A stretch of DNA of 5,957 bases from Bacillota bacterium (GTDB lineage: Bacteria > Bacillota > Sulfobacillia > Symbiobacteriales > Symbiobacteriaceae). A program made the position numbers and the translations under genes. How positions within the stretch are numbered: position 1 is the stretch's first letter; each line of letters begins with the position of its first letter. A model generated the notes under the pieces. The model was not told the DNA's origin. It did no database searches and saw only the letters and a list, made by a program, of their open reading frames with translations. This document shows positions 1 to 5,131 of the stretch, piece by piece. Location of the stretch: contig JAQBPS010000358.1 of the NCBI GenBank assembly GCA_028287415.1, forward strand, positions 1 to 5,957, written 5' to 3'.

Positions 1-2
1 AG

Positions 3-254
3 CCGTGCGACGGCAAGACAGTGCTGCCAGGTTGGAGCAATACGAGCAGCTGTGGCTACCGGCACTATGTGATCACCCGGGAATACCAGGGCATCTACAA
101 CGGCACCCGCGGCTCCCGCACCATCACCGTCGACGACACGGCCTGGTGGACCGTAGCAGCGAAGACCATCGACCTGCAGGACATCGGCTACATGGTTTAT
201 GAAGCGAACGGCGACGGCGGGTGTGATTCCAACCTGAAAAACATCGTGTATTGA
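3..254 (+). CDS. C-terminal part of an unrecognised protein, cut by the left window edge
   Basis: The reading frame is open from the window edge to a TGA at 252-254 and shows 83 residues. Its composition is rich in Gly, Thr, Tyr and Trp with few charged runs, and it contains three spaced cysteines (near residues 2, 17 and 70 of the visible part). That pattern fits an extracytoplasmic, possibly disulfide-bonded, beta-rich domain, but this is inference. The stop lies 16 bases before the start of the lipoprotein gene, with that gene's ribosome binding site in the gap, so the two are probably co-transcribed. I do not recognise the family. Its real start is outside the window; the GTG at 21 is only an internal codon candidate. 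Confidence 0.6.
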   Translation, partial: PCDGKTVLPGWSNTSSCGYRHYVITREYQGIYNGTRGSRTITVDDTAWWTVAAKTIDLQDIGYMVYEANGDGGCDSNLKNIVY

Positions 255-257
255 GCA

Positions 258-265
258 GAGGAGGG
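258..265 (+). promoter_or_regulatory. Ribosome binding site of the propeller lipoprotein gene
   Basis: The purine-rich run AGAGGAGGG lies five bases before the ATG at 271. It is a near-perfect Shine-Dalgarno sequence and decides the start in favour of ATG 271. Confidence 0.8.
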
Positions 266-270
266 ATTTC

Positions 271-1407
271 ATGCGGAAAGGGCTGGTATGGGTGGCGCTG
301 GTCGTTCTCGGTCTGAGCGGCGGATGTGCCCATTCCGGCAGCACTCCTGCGCCGTCTGACAGGGCGGCGCAGGAGACTGCCCATCGCACTCCGGCCGAGG
401 CGGCGCAGCCACCGGCAGCACTCAGCGGAACCCGTGACTACAAACCGGCCGACAAATTTGGCGGCGCTTTTGTCGCTGAGGGGAGTCTGTTCTGGCTGGC
501 CTGGACCCGTGAAGATGCGAGTGACCGCAAGATCATGCTGCGTGCGCTTGATTCCGCTCAGGCGACCGTCGTCGCACAGCCGGACGAGGGGTTTGTCCTC
601 GGCTATCCGGTTGTGACCGGGCATTGGGTGATTTTCAGCGAGACACCGGCGAGCAGCCGCCAGCCACAAGAATGGCGGCTGGTGGCGCAGCATTTGCAGA
701 CAGGCGAGCGCCGCTTGCTATCCTCCGGGGATGCGGGAGCGATGCAGCTGGCGTTTGCCGCTGATCAGGGCAAGGTGATCTGGCTCGAAACAGACTGGCG
801 CGACATGCAGAAAAGCTGGTCCCTCATCAAATTGCATGACCTTGACAGCAAGCAGGCGAAGACGCTCCTGGAAGCCCGCTTCCCACAAAACATCCAGTCT
901 GTTGACATATCGGGCAGCCGCGTTGTGTACAACCGCTTTGAGACCAAGATGACTGCTGGGAATCAGGCGAGCTATGCCGCGGAGGTGCATCTGTTCGATC
1001 TGCAAACCGCAGCCGATCGGGTGTTGCCGGATTCACAGGGCGCATGGGATGTGAAGATCAACGGCGAGAACGTCGTGTGGCGGTCCGCAGCCAGCGCCAG
1101 TGATTATGGTGATATCGTTCTTCATAACACTGGATCCGGCACCTCCCACACCATCACCACGAACGGAAAGAGTCTCGGCCTGGCCGCCCCGTCCATCGGC
1201 GACGGGTTTGTCACATGGTCGAACAGCCTGGGCGGCAAGCACCAGATTCCGGTCTACTTGATCGCTGACGGGCGGACCATTGAGCTGGATCAGGGAGAAG
1301 TGTTTTCGCCGATTGTGCGCGGCAAATACCTGACGTGGCGGTGGGAGCCTGCTCCGGACGATGCCCGCGTCCGGTGGTGGAGCCCGCCGGCTGCTCCGGC
1401 GAAGTAG
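271..1407 (+). CDS. Putative lipoprotein with seven-bladed beta-propeller-like repeats
   Basis: The protein has 378 residues and starts at an ATG with a strong ribosome binding site. Residues 1-18 form a short signal peptide (positive n-region, then a Leu/Val-rich core) ending in LSGG before Cys19. This fits the general bacterial lipobox, although position -3 is Ser rather than the preferred Leu. A Pro/Ala/Ser-rich linker follows to about residue 55. The rest carries seven evenly spaced hydrophobic-aromatic strands: LFWLAW at 73, VIFSE at 120, VIWLE at 169, VVYNR at 218, VVWRS at 268, FVTWS at 313 and YLTWR at 353. Most are followed by a second strand such as LHDLDS or LFDLQT. The 40-50 residue period is typical of TolB/WD40-like propellers, so an exported, membrane-anchored binding or scaffold protein is likely. 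No catalytic motif is visible and the ligand is unknown. It probably sits in an operon with the preceding partial gene. Confidence 0.8.
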   Translation: MRKGLVWVALVVLGLSGGCAHSGSTPAPSDRAAQETAHRTPAEAAQPPAALSGTRDYKPADKFGGAFVAEGSLFWLAWTREDASDRKIMLRALDSAQATVVAQPDEGFVLGYPVVTGHWVIFSETPASSRQPQEWRLVAQHLQTGERRLLSSGDAGAMQLAFAADQGKVIWLETDWRDMQKSWSLIKLHDLDSKQAKTLLEARFPQNIQSVDISGSRVVYNRFETKMTAGNQASYAAEVHLFDLQTAADRVLPDSQGAWDVKINGENVVWRSAASASDYGDIVLHNTGSGTSHTITTNGKSLGLAAPSIGDGFVTWSNSLGGKHQIPVYLIADGRTIELDQGEVFSPIVRGKYLTWRWEPAPDDARVRWWSPPAAPAK

Positions 1408-1419
1408 ATGTAGAAGGCT

Positions 1420-1445
1420 GGGGCCCGCCACCAACGGCGGGCCCC
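1420..1445. terminator. GC-rich hairpin terminator between convergent genes
   Basis: A perfect 10-bp stem, GGGGCCCGCC at 1420-1429 against GGCGGGCCCC at 1436-1445, has a six-base loop. It lies 12 bases after the lipoprotein stop and 12 bases before the end of the convergent methyltransferase gene, so it can serve both. The T-tracts on either side are weak (CTTCC on the plus strand), so termination efficiency is uncertain. Confidence 0.65.
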
Positions 1446-1457
1446 CTTCCGCCAGTT

Positions 1458-2153
1458 TCAGGGAAGCTGTTTATCGCTATAAGCGGGTGCCTTGATCGCT
1501 ACGATGCGCAAACGGCGGGTGTCGGCCATCCATTGACCTCCCCGCTCAAAGTGTGGCTTAACCTGCGCCTCGATGGCGCGGTAGATCGACGCTTTGTCTG
1601 CGGAAGTGACGTCCAGAAAGAAATAATCAGCGAAGCTATCCAGCCAGTGCCGCACCCCTGTATCTCCCTTGAGCGGAGTGGGCCTGTCGAAGTGGTGAGC
1701 CAACGTGACCCGAAAGCCGGTCTGCTCTAGCAGGCTGGCGTATTCGCCAATGGTGGGATGATACCACGGATTCCGTCCCGCCCACGCATAGCCATGCGCC
1801 TCCAGCGCCTGCTCCATGGCGGCGGTCAGCACGGCGAGATTTCCGCTGCCGGCGAATTCGGCCACCAATCGGCCGCCCTCCCGGAGGGCCAGCCAGATGG
1901 AACGGGCGACAGCGGGAGCATCCTTGATCCAGTGCAAAGCTGCATTGGAGAACACAGCGTCAAAGCGGACATCTGTCCGGTAATGACAGGCGTCTGCCAC
2001 CTGGATATTCAGTTCAGGGTACTTCTGTCTGGCCCGCTTCACCATCTCCTCCGACAGGTCGATACCTGTGGGTATCGCTCCGGCGGCGGCGATCTCGGCC
2101 GTCCAGCCCCCATTCCCGCAGCCCAGGTCCAGGATTTGCTCCCCGGGCCGGGG
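1458..2153 (-). pseudogene. Class I SAM-dependent methyltransferase, N-terminally truncated
   Basis: Reading on the minus strand to a TGA at 1458-1460, the frame shows a Rossmann-fold methyltransferase. It has the glycine-rich SAM loop ILDLGCGNGGWT (motif I), the acidic ribose-binding end of strand 2 in GIDLSEEM, the adenine-contact acid in VADACHY, then FDAVFSNAALHWI and a GGRLVAEF strand. The C-terminal half, with NPWYHPTIGEYASLLEQ and FDRPTPL, matches the trans-aconitate methyltransferase-like group as I remember it. The substrate cannot be told. Family members usually carry some 30 more residues before the PxxGE that precedes motif I. Here family resemblance stops at PRPGEQ (about 2153), and upstream codons are antisense to a helicase fragment. 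The frame stays open to an ATG at 2444, so a chimeric protein could still be made, for example from a TTG near 2214. No ribosome binding site supports any of these starts. I call it a truncated gene; whether it is active is unknown. Confidence 0.75.
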
Positions 2154-2154
2154 G

Positions 2155-2340
2155 CGCCGTCTGATCCGGAAGGAGGCGGATTGGGGTGTGATTGCAATCT
2201 TGGACCGCCGGGCCAACCGGGGGTATCGACGACTGTTGGAGGCAACATTGCCGCCCGCCGAGTGGACCGACGATGCCGATGTTATCAGGCGGTGGTTTGC
2301 ACAGCATGGCCCCGATGCCGTCGGAGCAAGCGTGAGGTAG
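2155..2340 (+). pseudogene. 3' remnant of a DinG/Rad3-type ATP-dependent helicase gene
   Basis: The plus-strand frame ending at TAG 2338-2340 encodes RRLIRKEADWGVIAILDRR, followed by an RGYRRLLEATLPP segment and a WTDDADVIRRWF segment. This matches the C-terminal end of superfamily 2 DinG/XPD-like helicases, where motif VI (QGxGRLIR, the arginine-finger region) is followed by D-x-G-V-x-x-x-L-D-x-R, a YG/Y-R-x-x-L segment and a LPP motif. Only about 61 residues remain. The Gln and first Gly of motif VI, and all of the Walker A, Walker B, iron-sulfur and other helicase motifs, are missing. Upstream of about 2155 the same frame is merely the complement of the methyltransferase gene. The fragment cannot be an active helicase and is a relic of a deletion or insertion. 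Family assignment rests on remembered motif patterns. Confidence 0.7.
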
Positions 2341-2556
2341 GCGGGCCGGAAACCTCCCTCTGCCCCCTTGACCAGACCCCGGTCGTTACGTCTCCTCATC
2401 TGATGGCTCCCAAGAGTCGAGCTCCACGACTTTCGATCCCACATCAGTACATGAAGGCTGGACTCCGGAATGCCCCTTCCTGCCGATCCTCATCACTCAG
2501 GTGCTTCCGCCTGGACACATCGCATCAGTTCCCAAGGCACATTAGATTCTCAAACA
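2341..2556. other. Gene-free stretch
   Basis: No frame here shows coding character, and I see no tRNA-like cloverleaf, repeat or transposase remnant. The open frames crossing it on both strands are extensions of antisense frames. The segment lies between the helicase relic and a hairpin terminator and may be old downstream DNA of the lost helicase gene. Confidence 0.5.
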
Positions 2557-2580
2557 GCCCGGGCCTTGTTTGGCCTGGGC
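2557..2580 (+). terminator. Rho-independent terminator, plus strand
   Basis: GCCCGGGCC at 2557-2565 pairs with GGCCTGGGC at 2572-2580 (9 bp with one G-U pair). The six-base loop is TTGTTT, and CTTTCT follows. An A-run lies just upstream. It is oriented with the helicase relic and may be its former terminator, although it lies 217 bases downstream of that stop. It also insulates the small membrane-protein gene that follows. Confidence 0.65.
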
Positions 2581-2658
2581 CTTTCTGATACGCGGATAAG
2601 AGCCTTAGCTGGGCTGGTGCTGCGCAGGGGTCTGTTTACGGTCGTAGAATGAGTGGTT

Positions 2659-2666
2659 AGGAGGTG
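2659..2666 (+). promoter_or_regulatory. Ribosome binding site AGGAGGTG
   Basis: AGGAGGTG is a full match to the anti-Shine-Dalgarno sequence and lies six bases before the ATG at 2673. It fixes this start over the GTG two codons upstream, which is out of frame. Confidence 0.85.
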
Positions 2667-2672
2667 TAGTGG

Positions 2673-3071
2673 ATGAGCAACGCTCCTGTAGAAGCAGCCG
2701 TCATACAAGTTCTAGTGGGGATTGTCATCGCCGTGGCTAGTTCGTGGGTCACAGTTCGCATGTCTCTTAAGCGCTTTCGGTCCGAAAAATGGTGGGAGCG
2801 CAAAGCCACGGCATATGAGCGAGTGATTGAGGCTCTTTATCAAGCGAAAGCGTTTTTTGACGCCCACCTGGACGCTGCCATGGATGGTCGGGAGTTGACA
2901 GAAGAATTCAAGGCGGAGCTTCAGCAGCGTTCCAAAGATGCTCATGTGGAAATCAATAAGGCCACAGCCATCGGCGCTTTTATGCTTAGCGATCAAGCAC
3001 AAGCGCGTCTCAACAAGTACCAGCAAGAGGTGGCGGAGGCGGAAAAGAAGGAATTCTGGATGTATAGCTGA
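2673..3071 (+). CDS. Small single-pass membrane protein with cytoplasmic helical domain
   Basis: The protein has 132 residues and a perfect ribosome binding site. Residues about 7-28 form one transmembrane helix (VIQVLVGIVIAVASSWVTV). It is followed by a basic stretch (RMSLKRFRSEKWWERK) that predicts a cytoplasmic C-terminus by the positive-inside rule. Residues 45-130 are almost all helical and highly charged, with heptad-like spacing, so a coiled coil or helical bundle is likely. The RFRSEKWWERKATAYERVIEAL segment and the KATAIGAFMLSDQA segment recall a widespread family of uncharacterised membrane proteins. From memory, those run some 30 residues longer, continuing after a WxEYL-like motif. 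Here the protein stops at EFWMYS, so it may be C-terminally shortened. Function is unknown. It runs tail to tail with the next gene, two bases apart, and the local DNA looks less GC-rich than the flanks, hinting at transfer. Confidence 0.8.
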   Translation: MSNAPVEAAVIQVLVGIVIAVASSWVTVRMSLKRFRSEKWWERKATAYERVIEALYQAKAFFDAHLDAAMDGRELTEEFKAELQQRSKDAHVEINKATAIGAFMLSDQAQARLNKYQQEVAEAEKKEFWMYS

Positions 3072-3073
3072 TT

Positions 3074-3301
3074 TCACCGGTCCCCGGAACGCCTCTCGAA
3101 GAGTAGTGAGCCTGTGAACAGTACCAGGCTAATGCTGGCAAGCTGAAGTTCACTGAACGCATACCATGACCAGTAGCTACCGACGACACGAGTGAATGGG
3201 AATATCGTCCGCCCTTCACTGGTACCAATTACAGTGGCGAAGGCCACGTGCAGTATCAGGGTCAGAAAAACGATGAGAAGCCATTTTGAGCGATTCGACA
3301 T
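3074..3301 (-). CDS. Small two-helix membrane protein
   Basis: The protein has 75 residues, starting at an ATG (complement of 3299-3301) with the ribosome binding site AGGAGTG eight bases upstream. A short basic N-terminus (MSNRSK) is followed by hydrophobic helix 1 (WLLIVFLTLILHVAFATVIG, about residues 7-26). A 25-residue aromatic loop comes next (FPFTRVVGSYWSWYAF). Helix 2 follows (LQLASISLVLFTGSLLF, about residues 52-68), then a basic tail (ERRSGDR). Basic ends on both sides predict a hairpin with both termini in the cytoplasm. I do not recognise a named family. The stop is only two bases from the stop of the convergent gene, with no terminator between them, so the two transcripts should overlap at their 3' ends. 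Real coding is supported by the ribosome binding site, the topology and a promoter-like sequence upstream. Confidence 0.7.
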   Translation of the reverse strand: MSNRSKWLLIVFLTLILHVAFATVIGTSEGRTIFPFTRVVGSYWSWYAFSELQLASISLVLFTGSLLFERRSGDR

Positions 3302-3348
3302 AAGCCCCCACTCCTGTTTTCATAAATGCCGACGGGGCCCATCAGCCG

Positions 3349-3378
3349 ATTAGACTCCAGGCGCGTCGAAACGGTTCC
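3349..3378 (-). promoter_or_regulatory. Promoter-like sequence for the small two-helix membrane protein
   Basis: On the minus strand, GGAACC (complement of 3373-3378) is followed after 18 bases by TCTAAT (complement of 3349-3354), about 48 bases before the start codon. TCTAAT is a 5/6 match to a housekeeping -10, but no good TTGACA is in register. GGAAC plus GTCTAA instead resembles ECF/extracytoplasmic-stress sigma promoters. This is inference from two short boxes. Confidence 0.35.
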
Positions 3379-3415
3379 ACTAGTTGTCGATCACCGAGAT
3401 GCCAGGACCAACAGC

Positions 3416-3442
3416 AAAAGGCGAGGCTGTGCGCCTCGCCTT
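3416..3442 (-). terminator. Terminator of the reductase/MarR transcript
   Basis: The perfect 10-bp stem AAGGCGAGGC (3418-3427) against GCCTCGCCTT (3433-3442) has a five-base loop. Read on the minus strand it ends in TTTT (complement of 3416-3419). It lies 38 bases beyond the end of the MarR remnant and closes the minus-strand operon. Confidence 0.75.
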
Positions 3443-3479
3443 CATCGATTTCGATACAGAAAGCTGTTGCCTAGATAAG

Positions 3480-3711
3480 CTACGCGAAGCCCGCCTCTTC
3501 CAACCGCTGAACGGACTTGGCAACCGTCGAGTGGTCCAAGCGCAAGGCATGGCCGAGGCAGTTTTGCGTCTGGCCGTCCTGGGACCCACAGCTGCATGAG
3601 CATGATCTCTTGACCGACGAACAGGCCCAATTCACGGAGCAACTGGGCGGCCAGCGCGCGGTGCGACCGGGCTAGAGCGAACATCGCGAAACTGATCGGG
3701 AATCGATCAAC
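3480..3711 (-). pseudogene. MarR-family transcriptional regulator, frameshifted and 3'-truncated
   Basis: In one minus-strand frame the residues DRFPISFAMFALARSHRALA and then ELGLFVGQEIMLMQLW give the dimerisation helix and first winged-helix helices of a MarR protein (ATG at 3684, or an earlier lost start near 3711). At 3585-3587 a run of three G (minus strand) replaces an expected two. In the frame reached by removing one G the protein continues SQDGQTQNCLGHALRL and then DHSTVAKSVQRLEEAGFA, the recognition-helix part of the DNA-binding domain. A TAG (complement of 3480-3482) then ends it where the beta-wing and the C-terminal dimerisation helix should follow. As written, the upstream frame runs on into unrelated residues to a stop at 3442. 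The gene begins eight bases after the reductase stop and shares its terminator, so it was very likely the reductase's own regulator. It is probably non-functional, unless the frameshift is an assembly error or is bypassed. Even so, the missing wing remains. Confidence 0.8.
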
Positions 3712-3719
3712 CGCGCTTA

Positions 3720-4778
3720 TTAAGCCAACGTCGGGTAATCCGTGTAGCCGTGGCTGTCTCCGCCATAGAATGTGGACTGATCCGGTTTATTCAAAGGCGC
3801 CCCGGTCTTCAGGCGTTCCACCAGATCCGGATTCGCCAGTGCAAAAGCACCAAGAGGTGCCACATCAGCAAGCCCTGCGTCAATGTCGACTGCGACATCT
3901 TGCCGAGGGCGACCGGCTCGGTTGACCAGCAGCGCCGTCGGCCAAAGGGCACGAATCTCACGGAGCAGCTCGTCGTTGCCGAGGTGCATCACGTGAAGGT
4001 ACGCCAGGTTCAGTTTTGCCAGCTCCGGAACCAGATAGCGGTATACGTCCGCACCGCTCTGCCCCTCATCGATGCCGTTAGATTTGCCGCCAGGAGAGAT
4101 GCGGAAGCCAGTGCGATCCGCACCGATTTCCGCCGCAACCGCGGTGGCTACCTCGATTGCAAAACGAGCGCGGTTCGCGATCGAACCCCCATATTCATCG
4201 GCGCGCTGGTTGGCGTTCTCTGCGAGGAACTGCTGAACAATGTACCCGTTCGCGCCGTGGATTTCGACCCCATCCGCGCCAGCCCGGATCGCCGCCGCAG
4301 CTGCTTTCCGGAAATCTGCGACGGTTCCCCTTACTTCCTCTGTGCTCAGTGCGCGCGGCACAGGCATATCCTGCATCCCCGTTGCGGTGAACATCTGGGC
4401 GCCGGGCGCGATCGCTGACGGTGCCACCGGTTGACGGTGATGCGGGGTATTATCCGGGTGGGATACCCGGCCCACATGCATGAGCTGTATGTACAGGTAT
4501 CCACCGGCACCATGCACCCGGTCAGTCACCTGCTGCCATCCCGCCACGTGCGCATCCGTATAGCTGCCCGGAGTCGTCAGATAGCCCTGTCCATCGTCAG
4601 ACGGCTGTGTGCCCTCACTGATCAACAGCCCCAGGGAGGCACGCTGCGCGTAATACGCCGCGCTGAGCTCGTGCGGTGTCCCGTCAGGCAGTGCCCGGCT
4701 CCGGGTCATCGGGGCCATCGCCAAACGATGGCTCAACGTCATCCGTCCGACCGTCGTTGGACTCCACAGCTTTGTCAT
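3720..4778 (-). CDS. Alkene reductase, Old Yellow Enzyme family (NemA/XenB-like)
   Basis: The 352-residue FMN-dependent TIM-barrel oxidoreductase has the usual family length. OYE enzymes use NAD(P)H to reduce activated C=C bonds, and many also act on nitrate esters or nitroaromatics; the natural substrate here is unknown. Visible family marks are LWSPTTVG near the N-terminus, APMTRSRA with Thr25 (FMN contact), YYAQRAS...LLISEGTQ, Gln98 in QLMHVGR, and the substrate-anion pair His174/Asn177 with proton donor Tyr179 in HGANGY. Also present are QFL...NQRADEYGGS, Arg226 in FRISP, ANPDLVERL, and the typical end FYGG...GYTDYPTL. Two differences stand out: Met100 where NemA has Trp in QLWH, and Gly310-Ala311 where many relatives have GR before the ANPDL motif. 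The start is set by GGAGGG seven bases upstream. The gene is followed by the MarR remnant in the same transcript and preceded by an inverted repeat around its promoter, so repression relieved by electrophiles is likely. The symbol nemA would be over-precise. Confidence 0.92.
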   Translation of the reverse strand: MTKLWSPTTVGRMTLSHRLAMAPMTRSRALPDGTPHELSAAYYAQRASLGLLISEGTQPSDDGQGYLTTPGSYTDAHVAGWQQVTDRVHGAGGYLYIQLMHVGRVSHPDNTPHHRQPVAPSAIAPGAQMFTATGMQDMPVPRALSTEEVRGTVADFRKAAAAAIRAGADGVEIHGANGYIVQQFLAENANQRADEYGGSIANRARFAIEVATAVAAEIGADRTGFRISPGGKSNGIDEGQSGADVYRYLVPELAKLNLAYLHVMHLGNDELLREIRALWPTALLVNRAGRPRQDVAVDIDAGLADVAPLGAFALANPDLVERLKTGAPLNKPDQSTFYGGDSHGYTDYPTLA

Positions 4779-4785
4779 ATTGATT

Positions 4786-4791
4786 CCCTCC
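4786..4791 (-). promoter_or_regulatory. Ribosome binding site of the alkene reductase
   Basis: GGAGGG on the minus strand sits seven bases before the ATG (complement of 4776-4778). It settles the start. Confidence 0.8.
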
Positions 4792-4801
4792 GTAGCATTT
4801 T

Positions 4802-4852
4802 ATGTTGCCAGCGCACATAAATGTAGCATACGGTTTACGTGGCTGGCAACAT
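4802..4852. promoter_or_regulatory. Long-spaced 11-bp inverted repeat, likely operator pair
   Basis: ATGTTGCCAGC at 4802-4812 is repeated exactly, inverted, as GCTGGCAACAT at 4842-4852. The centres are 40 bp apart, roughly four helical turns, so both arms face the same side of the DNA. The arms flank the reductase promoter. A third, shorter copy, TGCCAGC, lies at 4857-4863. Binding by a dimeric MarR- or TetR-type repressor is the simplest reading; the broken MarR gene next to the reductase is the natural candidate. Confidence 0.6.
4820..4849 (-). promoter_or_regulatory. Probable promoter of the alkene reductase
   Basis: On the minus strand, TTGCCA (complement of 4844-4849; 5/6 to TTGACA) is followed after 18 bases by TACATT (complement of 4820-4825; 4/6 to TATAAT). 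Transcription would start near 4813 and give a leader of about 35 bases. The -35 box lies inside one arm of the inverted repeat and the predicted start lies beside the other. That placement is how a repressor site is usually arranged. Confidence 0.5.
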
Positions 4853-4868
4853 TTCGTGCCAGCTTTTT
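4842..4868 (+). terminator. Terminator-like hairpin, plus strand
   Basis: GCTGGCA (4842-4848) pairs with TGCCAGC (4857-4863) across an eight-base loop and is followed by TTTTT (4864-4868). On the plus strand this has the form of a Rho-independent terminator and could stop transcription running antisense out of the reductase region. The 7-bp stem is modest, and the same bases form part of the operator-like repeat, so the resemblance may be accidental. Confidence 0.4.
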
Positions 4869-5131
4869 GTGTGACTCGCGTTGCAGTTCTTGGTATGATC
4901 GCATGCTTTCGCGTCGTACCTGTTTTACTGACAAATGCATCTTTATGCATTGGGTGGCATCCGTTGTCTAATTGGCGCCGTCTCACTTGCATCCTTGTAC
5001 GCCCGATATGCATAAGACTGCATCCCACCCCATAAACGAACGGGTCCGGCACACAGCTCGCGCTGCCTCCGTGATCGCTCGGTGTCCTCCCCGCCTTGAT
5101 CCGCAAGCTTCTCATGATCTTGCTGAACGCT
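4869..5131. other. Gene-free stretch with a small palindrome
   Basis: No frame on either strand has coding character, a ribosome binding site or family likeness. Within it, AATGCAT (4934-4940) and ATGCATT (4945-4951) form a 7-bp inverted repeat around CTTT. An extended -10-like TTGGTATGAT lies at 4889-4898 on the plus strand, without a clear -35 or a downstream gene. I see nothing else. Confidence 0.5.

Noticed and set aside
124..693. 189-codon minus-strand open frame over the lipoprotein gene
   Set aside because: Arg/Pro-rich antisense frame of a GC-rich gene, without a start signal.
2154..2444. Full 328-codon version of the methyltransferase frame starting at ATG (complement of 2444)
   Set aside because: The codons upstream of about 2153 are the complement of the helicase relic and of gene-free DNA, and no Shine-Dalgarno sequence supports this start.
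1758..2588. A 276-codon plus-strand open frame across the methyltransferase
   Set aside because: It is antisense to clear SAM-methyltransferase motifs, has no ribosome binding site or family likeness, and changes character at the helicase junction.
2645..2650. TAGAAT as the -10 box for the gene at 2673
   Set aside because: No -35 is in register, and the start would fall within or just before the ribosome binding site, leaving almost no leader.
2341..2672. A tRNA or small RNA gene in the gap
   Set aside because: No acceptor-stem pairing, T-loop consensus or CCA end could be found; only the terminator hairpin is supported.
3384..3599. 71-codon plus-strand open frame
   Set aside because: It is the complement of the MarR remnant and runs through that operon's terminator.
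3750..4418. 222-codon plus-strand open frame within the alkene reductase
   Set aside because: Antisense shadow of a gene with unmistakable OYE motifs; no ribosome binding site.
4684..5115. 143-codon minus-strand open frame overlapping the reductase start
   Set aside because: Low-complexity, Arg- and Thr-rich with scattered cysteines, out of frame with the reductase, no ribosome binding site.
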